In this document: positions 25,969 through 34,858 of the stretch, piece after piece
Position numbering within the stretch: position 1 is the first letter of the stretch
Layout of the letters: each line of letters begins with the position of its first letter
Assembly (NCBI RefSeq): GCF_963663625.1
Contig: NZ_OY760438.1
Span: 124,001 to 188,000, forward strand
Reading direction: 5' to 3'
DNA length: 64,000 bases
Origin: an uncultured Ilyobacter sp.
Lineage (GTDB): Bacteria > Fusobacteriota > Fusobacteriia > Fusobacteriales > Fusobacteriaceae
Made by a program: the position numbers and the translations under genes
Notes under the pieces: model-generated
Database searches by the model: none
The model's input: the letters and a program-made list of their open reading frames with translations, nothing else
What the model was told of the DNA's origin: nothing

Positions 25969-26655
25969 ATGGATCTCATCAGAAAAGAGAAGAAAAAAAA
26001 TGAAAATAACAGAGAATTCGTCTACAGGGTCCTAAAAGAAAATATTTTAGAACTTCACCTAAAACCAGGAGAAGGATTAAGCGAAACTGAAGTTGCAGGA
26101 ATTTTAAACGTCAGCAGAACCCCTATAAGGGAGGCTTTCATAAAATTATCCCAGGAGGGACTTATGAACATCTATCCTCAAAGAGGTTCCTTTGTTTCAC
26201 ATATTGAATTAGACCTGGTGCAGGAAGGAATCTTCGCAAGAGAGATAATGGAAAGGGAAGTTTTAAAACTTGCGTGTAAAGATTTTCCTGTGGATACCCT
26301 TGAAGAGGTAAAAAAACTTTATGAATTTCAGAAAATAATCGTAGAGTTAAGTTCTGACCCCATGGAATTTTATAAGTTAGACAATAGCTTTCACAAACTT
26401 ATATTTGAAGGGTGTAAAAAAAACAGGATCTGGACTTTGATAGAGCAGCTGAATACCCACTATAACCGTCTTAGGGTAATTGATGCCATAGAAAAAATAA
26501 GTACAGAAACTATTTTGGAACATCACAAAACCATAATCGAAATAATTGAAAACCGTTCTGTAGAAAAAGTCGATAAGATTATCAATGAGCACCTAAAAAA
26601 TGTTCTTCCAAAACTTGAGATACTCCATAAAAAATACCCAGGATACTTCCAGTAA
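25969..26655 (+). CDS. GntR/FCD transcriptional regulator, paralogue 2
   Basis: A 228-residue regulator that diverges from the sugar-acid operon. The winged helix (LKPGEGLSETEVAGILNVSRTP) occupies about residues 20-85, followed by an FCD domain (FHKLIFEG, HYNRLR, HHKTIIEII). It is the best candidate for direct control of the operon through the two palindromic sites between 25744 and 25910. Its nearest relative in view is the regulator at 15531. GAGG lies upstream of the ATG. The PHP gene follows 36 bases later on the same strand and is probably co-transcribed. Confidence 0.87.
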   Translation: MDLIRKEKKKNENNREFVYRVLKENILELHLKPGEGLSETEVAGILNVSRTPIREAFIKLSQEGLMNIYPQRGSFVSHIELDLVQEGIFAREIMEREVLKLACKDFPVDTLEEVKKLYEFQKIIVELSSDPMEFYKLDNSFHKLIFEGCKKNRIWTLIEQLNTHYNRLRVIDAIEKISTETILEHHKTIIEIIENRSVEKVDKIINEHLKNVLPKLEILHKKYPGYFQ

Positions 26656-26691
26656 AAATTTTTATGCATAATATAATAAGGAGAAGTTCTA

Positions 26692-27483
26692 ATGTATCTA
26701 ACAGATTATCATATACACACAAACTGGTCACACGATGGAAGAGACAGCATGGAAAAAATAACAGAGTCAGCCATAGATAAAAATGTTCAAGAGATCTGTT
26801 TTACAGATCATTTTGAATTGACCGAAGACAGGGATAAGATAGACTATTCAAACTATTTATTGGAATATAAAAAAATCAAAAAAAAATATCATGGCAAGAT
26901 CGAATTGAGATTAGGGATAGAACTTGGAATTTTAAATGACAGGTTGGATGGATTTTCAAAAGTTGTAAACAGCTTCCCCTTTGACTATGTCCTGGCTTCA
27001 ACTCACAGGGTGGATAATATCAGCCCTTCCCTGCCAGAATATTTTGATGGAATCGACAGATTAGAATCTTATCTAAAATACTTCAAATACATGCACGAAA
27101 GCATCAGACAATTTGATGATTTTGATTGCTGGGCTCATCTAGACTACATAATCAGATACGGTTCTTTTGAAAAAAAGGGATTCAGATATTTTGAACTCCA
27201 GGATATTTTGGATGAAATATTGAAAACTCTAATCTCAAAGGGAAAAGGGATAGAGATAAACAGTTCCTATAGATTGAAAAACAAGAAAGAGTTCCATCCT
27301 AGCAGAGAAATATTGAAAAGATATTTCGAGTTAGGTGGGGAGATCATCTCTTTCGGATCTGATGCCCATAGAAAAGAAAACATAGCTATTTATTGTAAAG
27401 AAGCCAGAGAACTTCTTTCTTCTCTCGATCAAAATTACCTCAGCATATTTAAAAACAGAAAAGTTGATTTTATAAAAATATGA
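26692..27483 (+). CDS. PHP-family phosphatase (HisJ/HisK-like)
   Basis: A 263-residue PHP-domain phosphoesterase. The four metal-binding motifs are visible: DYHIHTNWSHDG at the start, FTDHFEL, the LGIELGILN strand, STHRVD, CWAHLDYI and the closing FGSDAHR. Family members hydrolyse phosphate monoesters in the cytoplasm with a trinuclear metal site; many are histidinol phosphatases. No histidine biosynthesis gene is nearby, and it follows the GntR regulator, so a sugar-phosphate substrate is also possible. AAGGAG precedes the ATG. Confidence 0.8.
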   Translation: MYLTDYHIHTNWSHDGRDSMEKITESAIDKNVQEICFTDHFELTEDRDKIDYSNYLLEYKKIKKKYHGKIELRLGIELGILNDRLDGFSKVVNSFPFDYVLASTHRVDNISPSLPEYFDGIDRLESYLKYFKYMHESIRQFDDFDCWAHLDYIIRYGSFEKKGFRYFELQDILDEILKTLISKGKGIEINSSYRLKNKKEFHPSREILKRYFELGGEIISFGSDAHRKENIAIYCKEARELLSSLDQNYLSIFKNRKVDFIKI

Positions 27484-27845
27484 TCTATAAAATACCAGTA
27501 GGCCAAAATTAATACGGGCTCCCCTTCAAACTCTTTATAAAAAAAAAGGCTAATCCCAAGGATTAAGCCTCTTTTTATTTTTTTGAATTTAGCTTACTTG
27601 CAATTCTGGATACTTCCCATTTGTATTTTTGTCTTAATATCATTTCTTAATAAGAGATTAATTTCCTTCCTGAAAATTTTAATCAAAAATATTTTTTATC
27701 TGAAAATACCCATATATTTCCAGCTTATAATTGATTTCCACTGAGTATTATTTTTATTTTAACCTTGACAAAACTGTAGAAAAAAACTAAAATCTTGTTA
27801 AACGTATTTATGTTTTTAATTCGCATATATGAACAAGGAGGAGAA
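27484..27845. other. Intergenic region between PHP and kdgA
   Basis: The first 90 bases contain a terminator. The rest is AT-rich and holds the promoter region of the kdg operon. I see no gene; a 22-codon minus-strand frame near 27600 is too weak to call. Confidence 0.5.
27547..27577 (+). terminator. Terminator after the PHP gene
   Basis: An AGGCTAATCC/GGATTAAGCCT stem with one bulged base is followed by CTTTTTATTTTTTT. Confidence 0.75.
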
Positions 27846-28484
27846 ATGAAAAAATTTGAAATATTAAAAAAAATCAAAGATGTAGGTGTCGTTGCTGTTA
27901 TTAGAGGAGAAAATCTTGAAGAGGCTATCAATACTTCAAAGGCCTGTATAGAGGGCGGCATCCCAGCTGTTGAGGTAACTTACACAGTTCCAGGGGCTAG
28001 CGAAGTTATAAAAGAACTAAAGAAAACAATCCCTTCGGAAAAACTCCTTGTAGGGGCCGGAAGTGTTCTAGACCCTGAGACTGCAAGAATTGCGATATTG
28101 GCAGGAGCTGAATATATCGTCTCACCTGGATTCAGCGAAGCTACTGCAAGATTATGCAACAGATATCAGGTGCCGTATATGCCAGGTTGCATGACCATAA
28201 CAGAGATTATTACAGCTATGGAAGCAGGGTGTGACATAATCAAGATGTTCCCTGGAAGTGCCTTCGGACCTTCATTTGTAAAGGCGGTAAAAGCCCCTCT
28301 GCCACAGGTAAACATAATGCCAACAGGAGGAGTTAGTCTGGAAAATGTAGACCAGTGGATAAAAAACGGAGTTATTGCAGTGGGGGTAGGCGGGCAGCTT
28401 ACTAGCGGGTCCTTCCAAGAGATCGTTGCAAAATCAAAAGAGTTCGTTGAAAAAGTAAAATTATCTAGAGAAGAGGTGAAATAA
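27846..28484 (+). CDS. kdgA: 2-keto-3-deoxy-6-phosphogluconate aldolase
   Basis: A 212-residue class I aldolase that splits KDPG into pyruvate and glyceraldehyde-3-phosphate. The Schiff-base lysine is Lys 133 in CDIIKMFPGS, the catalytic glutamate is Glu 43 in AVEVTYT, and the phosphate-binding motif is MPTGGV. The ATG at 27846 is chosen because AAGGAGG lies eight bases upstream; the frame continues open for 17 codons before it. It is the first gene of an operon with KDG kinase four bases downstream and an IclR regulator following. Confidence 0.93.
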   Translation: MKKFEILKKIKDVGVVAVIRGENLEEAINTSKACIEGGIPAVEVTYTVPGASEVIKELKKTIPSEKLLVGAGSVLDPETARIAILAGAEYIVSPGFSEATARLCNRYQVPYMPGCMTITEIITAMEAGCDIIKMFPGSAFGPSFVKAVKAPLPQVNIMPTGGVSLENVDQWIKNGVIAVGVGGQLTSGSFQEIVAKSKEFVEKVKLSREEVK

Positions 28485-28488
28485 TAAA

Positions 28489-29505
28489 ATGAAAAAGAAG
28501 GTCGTTACCTTAGGAGAGATCCTTTTGAGACTTTCCCCTCCTGGAAACCAAAGATTTATAAATTCCACAACATTCCAAATAAATTATGGAGGTGCAGAGA
28601 TAAATGTAGCTGTGGATCTTGCCAACCTTGGTGTTGACACGAGGCTTGTTACAAAGGCCCCTGCGAATGAGCTAGGAGATGCTGCTCTGCGTCATGCTAA
28701 AAGTTACGGAGTTGATACCTCTTTTGTCGCAAGGGGCGGAGAAAAAATAGGTACATACTTTTTAGAGACTGGTTTTTCTCTTAGAAGCAGCAAAGTTCTT
28801 TATGACAGAAAATATTCTGCATTTTCAACTGTGTCCAAAGATGAATTTGATGTAGATGCTATCTTTGAAGGGGTCTCTCTTTTTCATGTATCTGGAATAA
28901 CTCTGGCTGTTAGTCCAGAAGCCCTCGAAGTGGCTGAGTTTTTCATGAAAAAAGCAAAAGAAAAAGGGATAACAGTTAGTTTTGACTTTAATTACAGAAG
29001 CAAAATGTGGTCTCTGAAAGATGCATCCATAGGAATAGAAAAAGTCTTAAAGTATGTGGATATCGCTTTTGCAGGTTATCTTGACTTCATAAACATACTA
29101 GGAATACCTATGGGAGAAGGGTACATTGGAGAGAATATTCTAGGATGTTATAAGACACTTTATCCAAAAGTTATGGAAAAATACAACTTTAAGTATATAG
29201 TTTCCTCTGTCAGAAACGTTATATCTGCGTCCAAGAATTTATATAGTGGCTTCGTTTTCAACGGAAAGGATATAGAAATTTCTAAAGAATACGAGGTGGA
29301 CATAATAGACAGGGTAGGAAGCGGGGATGCATTTACCTCAGGATTTTTATACTCATATTTGGCAGATGCTACTGACAACTATAAAATAGAATTTGCTACT
29401 GCTTCAGCTGTCTTAAAGCACACAATCCCAGGAGATACAAATATAGTCACGAAAGAGGAAATAGAAAGACTGTTTAAGGGAATAGGTTATGATGTAGGTA
29501 GATAA
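28489..29505 (+). CDS. kdgK: 2-keto-3-deoxygluconate kinase (PfkB family)
   Basis: A 338-residue ribokinase-family sugar kinase. The N-terminal substrate-binding signature reads GGAEINVAVDLANLG and the ATP/anion-hole signature DRVGSGDAFTSGF with the catalytic Asp. It phosphorylates KDG, the product of UxuA, to KDPG for the aldolase encoded just upstream. It is slightly longer than E. coli KdgK and of the Gram-positive/Fusobacterial type. The four-base spacing to kdgA argues for co-transcription. Confidence 0.9.
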   Translation: MKKKVVTLGEILLRLSPPGNQRFINSTTFQINYGGAEINVAVDLANLGVDTRLVTKAPANELGDAALRHAKSYGVDTSFVARGGEKIGTYFLETGFSLRSSKVLYDRKYSAFSTVSKDEFDVDAIFEGVSLFHVSGITLAVSPEALEVAEFFMKKAKEKGITVSFDFNYRSKMWSLKDASIGIEKVLKYVDIAFAGYLDFINILGIPMGEGYIGENILGCYKTLYPKVMEKYNFKYIVSSVRNVISASKNLYSGFVFNGKDIEISKEYEVDIIDRVGSGDAFTSGFLYSYLADATDNYKIEFATASAVLKHTIPGDTNIVTKEEIERLFKGIGYDVGR

Positions 29506-29566
29506 TACAGTTTTAAAATTTTTATGATATAATATCTGTAAAAATTTAAGATTTGAGGTAAAAGCC

Positions 29567-30313
29567 ATGAAGATAAACAGAACTGTTGAAAGAACCGTTG
29601 AAATATTAGAACTTTTATCAAAAGAAAAGAACGGGCTGACCGTCAAAGAAATTAGCGAGATAATGAAAATTCCAAAGACCAGTGCCTATGATATTTTGGA
29701 GACTCTGGTACATCTTGAAATTTTAGAAAAGAATCTCGGAGAACTGAATCTATACAAAATAGGTCTAAAAAGTTTCCAGATAGGAAACAGCTATTCCAGA
29801 AATAAAGAGATCTTCAAAATTATTGACAAACCTATGCAGGAACTTGCAGAAAAAACCGGGAAGACAGTTTTTTACGCAGTCGAAAATAATGGAGAGATAG
29901 TCTATATATCAAAACACGAATCTGAGAAAGCTATTATAACAACTGCAGGAATAGGAAGCACAAATCCCATATACTGCACCTCCCTGGGAAAAGCTATGTT
30001 GGCCTTTTTCCCACCTGGAAAAATTGACAGGCTCATAAGTATGCAGTCTTTTGAAAAAAAAACTCAGCACACCCTTTCAAAAGAGGAGCTTATAAAAGAA
30101 CTGACAAAAATAAGGACTATAGGATATGCCATTGATAACAGAGAGATAGAGGAGCATATGCTCTGTATAGGGGCCCCGGTCTTTGACTCTACAAAAAATG
30201 TAGTTGGAGCAGTAAGCATCTCAGGTCTTTTTTCTGAAGACAGGGATATTGACGGCGAATCTGCAGAACTTCTCAAAACCTGCTCTGAAATTTCAAGAAA
30301 ATTGGGTTACTAA
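29567..30313 (+). CDS. kdgR: IclR-family regulator, probable KdgR
   Basis: A 248-residue regulator. The winged helix is at about 8-70 (RTVEILELLSKEKNGLTVKEIS, then KTSAYDILETL) and the effector domain of IclR type follows, with GKTVFYAVENNGEIVYI, YCTSLGKAMLAF and GAPVFDSTKNVVGAVSISG. Its position directly after kdgA-kdgK suggests it senses KDG or a close relative, as KdgR does. A possible -10 (TATAAT, within ATGATATAATAT) lies between kdgK and this gene, so it may also have its own promoter. Confidence 0.82.
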   Translation: MKINRTVERTVEILELLSKEKNGLTVKEISEIMKIPKTSAYDILETLVHLEILEKNLGELNLYKIGLKSFQIGNSYSRNKEIFKIIDKPMQELAEKTGKTVFYAVENNGEIVYISKHESEKAIITTAGIGSTNPIYCTSLGKAMLAFFPPGKIDRLISMQSFEKKTQHTLSKEELIKELTKIRTIGYAIDNREIEEHMLCIGAPVFDSTKNVVGAVSISGLFSEDRDIDGESAELLKTCSEISRKLGY

Positions 30314-30341
30314 TTTTTAAAGATAATTAAGTCAAAAATTT

Positions 30342-30369
30342 ACGACCATCAGATATCTCTATTTGATGG
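30342..30369 (+). terminator. Hairpin after the IclR gene
   Basis: A GACCATCA/TGATGGTC stem with a twelve-base loop. The sequence after it is not T-rich enough for a classical terminator, so the call is tentative. Confidence 0.45.
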
Positions 30370-30518
30370 TCACTTTCCATTATTCCCTAACTTAAGTTAA
30401 ATACATAATTTAAAATAAAGGACTTATTGGGGACTTACTTGATATAGCTCATATGAGCTTAAATATTGAATTAAGAAATCTAAAAAATATTTTCTCAATA
30501 AAGAAGGAGGCGATCAAT

Positions 30519-31292
30519 TTGTTAAACAGAGTAATGGTGACATTAGACAATGAAGCAGAAGTTGAGCATCTAGCTAGGTACGGTAAAATGATCATAGAAA
30601 ATTATCCGAACGTTGAAATTGTAGGAGTCTACATTCAGCCAGGTATAGAGGAGTATTCTTATGGTGCTGGCGTAGACTATGATATCAAGGGCGGAAAAAT
30701 TGATCATGAATTGAAAATTAAAAAAGCCATGGAAACAGAAGAAAAAATAAAAGAAAAATTTTTATCTTTGTTTGAAAATTACAAATTTTATTCCAAGACT
30801 GGTGATATGTCTGAAGTTTTTCTGAATGAATTAAAACTATTTGATTTGGCGATAATCTCTAAAACAGATAAAATAAACCACAATCTAAAAGAGATTTTAA
30901 AAAAACATCATAAACCTATTATATTAGTCCCAGATTTAGATAAATTCTCTCTCGATAAAATCCTGATTGCTGATGATCAAGGACTTGAAGTCAATAAATC
31001 TGTATTTGACTTTATAAATGCTTTTGAAAAAGTAAAGGAATTTAAAGCTATTACCGTAAACATTAGCCAAGAATCGGTAAAAGATTTAACTTTTTATCTG
31101 GAAAAGATTGAAAAAAAAATAGAATATATTTTTGAAGAAGGTCCCGTTGACGAGATTATATTGGACTGTGCCAAAGAGTTTGATATGTTAGTACTAGGAA
31201 ACTTAAAACACTCATTCTTGGTGGAAAAATTAATAGGAGAAGCTGGAGTCAAGATAATAGAAAAGATAAAAAAACCAGTATTTATTGCTTAA
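30519..31292 (+). CDS. Tandem universal stress (UspA-like) protein
   Basis: A 257-residue cytoplasmic protein built of two UspA-type domains (about 1-140 and 145-257). The second domain contains DMLVLGNLKHSFLVEKLIGEAGVKIIEKIKKPVFI, the usual Usp ending, although the ATP-binding GxxGxxSxxxxxxxxV pattern is not intact. The first domain is more divergent. I start it at a TTG (30519) with AAGGAGG eight bases upstream; the open frame reaches back to 30453 through the ribosome site. Family members bind nucleotide or act as stress-response scaffolds. It stands alone after the kdg operon. Confidence 0.7.
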   Translation: MLNRVMVTLDNEAEVEHLARYGKMIIENYPNVEIVGVYIQPGIEEYSYGAGVDYDIKGGKIDHELKIKKAMETEEKIKEKFLSLFENYKFYSKTGDMSEVFLNELKLFDLAIISKTDKINHNLKEILKKHHKPIILVPDLDKFSLDKILIADDQGLEVNKSVFDFINAFEKVKEFKAITVNISQESVKDLTFYLEKIEKKIEYIFEEGPVDEIILDCAKEFDMLVLGNLKHSFLVEKLIGEAGVKIIEKIKKPVFIA

Positions 31293-31340
31293 AAGATGGA
31301 TTGGTGTGTCAGATGCACCACTTTATTTCCCCACAAAAAA

Positions 31341-31615
31341 GGGAGTGTAAATATTTTTATATTTTTGAATCCTTCTCTTGATTACTAAATGATAACGTTG
31401 TATCTATGTAATTGGGGGAGGGATTTTTTTATTGCTGTATTATCTAAGGAGCTTGTTGGAGATTTCAGGAATATCAATTAAGCCTTGTATATTTCCTACG
31501 GATATGTCTCTCTTGAAGCGGTTATATCTTGTGGTGATTGATCTAAACAAGAAATGGGATAGGAGTTTTAAAGAGGTTTGGGGTAACTCCAAGGATCTAC
31601 ACTATAATCTATAAT
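31341..31615 (+). pseudogene. IS256-family relic with internal deletion
   Basis: The first 84 bases match the left terminus of the intact IS256 element (57113 inward) almost base for base, including the GGGAGGGA ribosome site. The transposase body is absent. After a short unrelated link, a segment translates as FPTDMSLLKRLYLVVIDLNKKWDRSFK, nearly identical to the C-terminus of the intact transposase. This is a dead element that lost about one kilobase internally. Confidence 0.85.
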
Positions 31616-31639
31616 TTTACGATTGTGGAGATCTAAAAT

Positions 31640-31790
31640 AATGCATATGTAATTCCTTTTCCAGCAACATGAACATATGTCAAGTCACTGACAGCAACTT
31701 CCAAATGATCTCGATTATCAAAATCACGATTTAATTCATCGTCTATCTTTTACTCATTGATAGATTGCTTGGTTACTTTTATATTGTAAC
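31640..31790 (-). pseudogene. IS3-family transposase fragment
   Basis: The minus strand reads NRDFDNRDHLEVAVSDLTYVHVAGKG, the segment around the first catalytic Asp of IS3-family OrfB, then stops. Upstream in the same frame there is a further stop after KVTKQSINE. No termini can be recognised. Confidence 0.7.
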
Positions 31791-31981
31791 TTAACCAAAA
31801 ATGAGTATTTTTGTTATGAGGCATATAATTATTCCTTAAATTTATTTTTAGACAAATCTTTAACTCATTTATTATTATCTACAGTAAAAGGCCTGATTAT
31901 GTTAATATATTTTAAAAAAGCAAATTTTGCTTGAAAATCAAAATTGTATCTGTTAGGCCTATTATAAAAAAGGAGTATAAA

Positions 31982-32485
31982 ATGTCTATCATAAAAAAAA
32001 TTCCTATATTATTATTAATTTTACTTTCTCTCTATACTACTTTACTTCTTAAGAAAATCCTGATAATAAAAGACCTTTCAAAGGATTCTATAATCTTTAT
32101 AGAAGAAGTAAATCCTGGCAACGAATTCACCATAAAATGGATGCACTCTGTTGAGCTCCAGCCCTGGGAAGAAATTTTCAAAATTGATTCAGAGTATAAT
32201 ATTACTCTTGATCGAACAAGATTCAAGTCATTCGGGGCTGGAGTTCCTGACTCTGAAGGAAATAAAACTGAAATTAAAAACGGATATGTTATTTTTAGTG
32301 GAATAGACAGAAAAATTCCTGATCTTAGATACGGTATTTCAGACTTTGCAAAGCATACCTTTTCCTTCAAAAATAAAGAACTGAACCTCTATAAAATTGT
32401 AGAAGATGGAAATGCTATAAAAATAGCCATAGTTGAGATGAGCCTTTTTAAATACTACTTTTTAAAAATCAGAAAGACTCTTTAA
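31982..32485 (+). CDS. DUF1850 domain protein
   Basis: A 167-residue protein starting with a hydrophobic segment (IPILLLILLSLYTTLLL), a signal anchor or uncleaved signal peptide. The rest carries the DUF1850 pattern: KWMHSVELQPWEEIF, then RFKSFGAGVPDSEG. DUF1850 genes usually sit beside TAXI-type TRAP transporter genes. No such transporter is in view, and IS relics lie just upstream, so the partner may have been lost or lie elsewhere. The start is set by AAGGAG; the open frame extends 17 codons further up without support. Confidence 0.75.
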   Translation: MSIIKKIPILLLILLSLYTTLLLKKILIIKDLSKDSIIFIEEVNPGNEFTIKWMHSVELQPWEEIFKIDSEYNITLDRTRFKSFGAGVPDSEGNKTEIKNGYVIFSGIDRKIPDLRYGISDFAKHTFSFKNKELNLYKIVEDGNAIKIAIVEMSLFKYYFLKIRKTL

Positions 32486-32507
32486 GATTATCAAAATTAG
32501 AATAAAA

Positions 32508-32545
32508 AACTACAAGCCCTCTTTTATCTAGAGGGTTTGTAGTTT
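32508..32545. terminator. Bidirectional terminator, DUF1850 / DUF523 genes
   Basis: An inverted repeat of about 16 pairs (AAACTACAA then CCCTCT, mirrored by AGAGGG then TTGTAGTTT) between convergent genes, extending into the last codons of the minus-strand gene. Confidence 0.75.
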
Positions 32546-33444
32546 ATAGGAGAACTCCCAAAGATAAGGCCCTTATCCCTAGACTCTATCTCCACGTGAA
32601 TCATCTCTTCTGCAATATGCGTCATATTTCTAAGGACTTTTGGAGGACATACATCCTCTATACTTATCCCCTTAGATTTCTTTAGATGGGTATAATTCTT
32701 CCATAGCCACTGTTTCACCCTTTTCACATCAGATGGTTTCCTCAAAATCTCCAAGATTTCATTTTTTACATCTGCCACTACTTCTTCTCCTACATCTTGC
32801 TTAAAACTTCCTATTCTGTGTCCCAGCTCCCTTGCACTTTTTTCATCAAGTTCCTGACACAGAAATTTTAAAATATGCCAAACATCATATAGATCCTTTA
32901 CCTTGGTAACCTCCTGTCTTTTAAGCCAAGCAAAGGCAGTGAGTCTCCTTCTCCAGTCCCACCATTTCACAGGACTTTGAAGATCCTGAGCAGGTATCAG
33001 AAAATATCCCCTGTTTAAAAGAAGTGCCCCAAATATCCCAGGGGGCTTACCCAGCCTCTGGTTTTTTAGAGTAGTCCTATATACACCACAGCTAGGGCTT
33101 CCCTCCATGAATATATAGGCATCTACCTCTGCTCTTTCAAGGGTTTCGTAACATGCCAAGGCACCCTTTCCGAGCATAGAGGTGACATCTCTCCCCTCTC
33201 TGTTTTTAACCCTTGCATTTCCAATCCAGAAATCTTCACCGTTTCCTCCTACGAGCCTTATGGGAGATCTAGGGACACCCATTCCGCTCATTACTTCTGG
33301 ACACACAGGAGTCCAAAGATAATTAGAACGTTCCCTGTGGAGATAGCCCAACATCTCCCAGCCTTTACTGTTGTATCTTACCTTAGCTCCATACATACAT
33401 GATGACATGCCGATTTTTATTTTTTCAGTATAGACATTTTCCAT
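32524..33444 (-). CDS. DUF523/DUF1722 (YbgA-like) protein
   Basis: A 306-residue cytoplasmic protein. Residues about 8-160 match DUF523, with cysteine-containing motifs GMSSCMYGAKVRY, TPVCPEVMSGM and EGSPSCG that suggest metal or Fe-S binding or thiol chemistry. The C-terminal half resembles DUF1722 (KDLYDVWHILKFLCQELDE...). In E. coli the related ybgA lies next to the photolyase gene phr; here the photolyase is 34 bases upstream on the same strand. DUF523 members have been linked to thiouracil desulfidation. The role beside a DNA repair enzyme is unknown. Confidence 0.75.
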   Translation of the reverse strand: MENVYTEKIKIGMSSCMYGAKVRYNSKGWEMLGYLHRERSNYLWTPVCPEVMSGMGVPRSPIRLVGGNGEDFWIGNARVKNREGRDVTSMLGKGALACYETLERAEVDAYIFMEGSPSCGVYRTTLKNQRLGKPPGIFGALLLNRGYFLIPAQDLQSPVKWWDWRRRLTAFAWLKRQEVTKVKDLYDVWHILKFLCQELDEKSARELGHRIGSFKQDVGEEVVADVKNEILEILRKPSDVKRVKQWLWKNYTHLKKSKGISIEDVCPPKVLRNMTHIAEEMIHVEIESRDKGLIFGSSPINYKPSR

Positions 33445-33478
33445 TTTTACCCCCTATATTTGCAATATTCTCAAAACA

Positions 33479-34858
33479 TCAAAGTTCCTCTATGCGTTTT
33501 AAATATTTATCCATATCAAATTTCCTTCTGAGTCCTTCAAAGTTCATATACCTTATTTTCCCGAAGATCTCCCTTTCCTTCCAAGCCCTGTCATGTTTTC
33601 CAAAACACCAAGCCGCACCTGTGTATGAGTTTGGGTCCCTGCCATCTATAAAATACTTATTATTAAAATATATAGTTCTTTCGTAGGCTTCTTTCGGGGT
33701 CTTGCTCCACTCGAGGATCTTTTTGCACCAGTACATTCTCATATATCCATGCATAAATCCAGTGACCACCATCTCTTTTTGTGCTGCATTCCAGTATATA
33801 TCATGGGTTTCTCCATTCTCAAGCTTTTTCATACTGTACAGATTTTCCCGCTTGTCCTTTAAATGCTTCTCCATGGTTTCATATGCCCATCCGTAGGTTA
33901 TTCCTTCCCATTTGTCGTACCTGTCGTTGTAATAAATGAAATTGTGGGAAAGCTCTCTCCTTATTATAAGCTCCTCGAGAAAATCCTCTATACTTTCTCT
34001 GTTTAGTTCATTTTTAACCTTCAATAGCTCCAGAGCTATCTCAACTGGGGATATATTTCCAAAGTGCAGGTAGGGAGAAAGTTTTGATACATTGTCCTCT
34101 CCTGGATCACTATTTTTCTCACCATACCCATCTAGCCTGTTTTCTATAAATTCATCTAGCCTTTCTCTTGCCTTTTTCTCCCCCCCGTAAAAAAATGAAG
34201 ACTTAGAAACGCTCTTGTTTAGTTTCATATTTTCAAGACCCTTATCAATATTATTTAAAGACTTGTTTAAATTATCTTCATAAAAACAAAATTTACCCTT
34301 ATAACCCTTGTTCACCGAGTATTTTACCTCTTCAAAATCATATAAAAATTCATCTAGTTGTCTCTTGATTTTTTCCCTTATTGTCCTTGCTGCATACTCC
34401 TCCTTTTCTGATGCTGCCTCCACTGGTACCACAAGGTTGGTGTCTATCTCCACAGCCTGACAGTTCACTTTTGAGCTTATTTCAAACCTCCATTTTTTCT
34501 GAATATTCATATAGCCCTTATCACATACAAGCAGACTGGCTTCTTCAGATGCCCTTACTATATTTTCTATCATATCTCCGTGAAGCATATAAAATTCTAT
34601 TTTCCTATCTGCAAGGGCTTGTTTTACATCTTTCAAGCCTTGGACCATAAAGGCATAATGCCTCTCATTGGCGTCAGGATATCCGTCTACAAGGTTAAAA
34701 ACAACTATAAGAGGCTTTTTCATCTCATTGGCCTTTAGTATTCCATATTCGAGACAGTGGTTGTACCTTGTTCTCTGGCTTCCCTGCATCCAGTACAAGA
34801 CATATTCACCCTTCTCTCTTATATCCTTTTCATTTAAAAGCTTAAATCTTCTTTCCAT
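33479..34858 (-). CDS. phr: Class II deoxyribodipyrimidine photolyase
   Basis: A 459-residue flavoprotein that uses light to split pyrimidine dimers. The C-terminal signature of class II enzymes is visible: FIDGRDPNSYTGAAWCFGKHDRAW followed by REIFGKIRYMN, with the FAD-binding and tryptophan relay residues. The N-terminal half (GEYVLYWMQGSQRTRYNHC) is the antenna-type Rossmann domain. It is typical in length. Class II enzymes are found in scattered bacteria. An obligate anaerobe of sediments or guts may keep it for surface exposure. It is the first gene of an operon with the DUF523 protein. Confidence 0.92.
   Translation of the reverse strand: MERRFKLLNEKDIREKGEYVLYWMQGSQRTRYNHCLEYGILKANEMKKPLIVVFNLVDGYPDANERHYAFMVQGLKDVKQALADRKIEFYMLHGDMIENIVRASEEASLLVCDKGYMNIQKKWRFEISSKVNCQAVEIDTNLVVPVEAASEKEEYAARTIREKIKRQLDEFLYDFEEVKYSVNKGYKGKFCFYEDNLNKSLNNIDKGLENMKLNKSVSKSSFFYGGEKKARERLDEFIENRLDGYGEKNSDPGEDNVSKLSPYLHFGNISPVEIALELLKVKNELNRESIEDFLEELIIRRELSHNFIYYNDRYDKWEGITYGWAYETMEKHLKDKRENLYSMKKLENGETHDIYWNAAQKEMVVTGFMHGYMRMYWCKKILEWSKTPKEAYERTIYFNNKYFIDGRDPNSYTGAAWCFGKHDRAWKEREIFGKIRYMNFEGLRRKFDMDKYLKRIEEL

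Larger units (their letters stand above)
31293..31981. other. Gene-poor stretch filled with transposase relics
   Basis: Apart from the IS256 and IS3 relics listed separately, there is no gene here. The last 120 bases hold the promoter region of the DUF1850 gene. Confidence 0.6.

Noticed and set aside
27578-27720. A 22-codon minus-strand frame with GGAAGG further upstream
   Set aside because: The ribosome site is too far from the ATG, the frame is very short, and the sequence is low in complexity.
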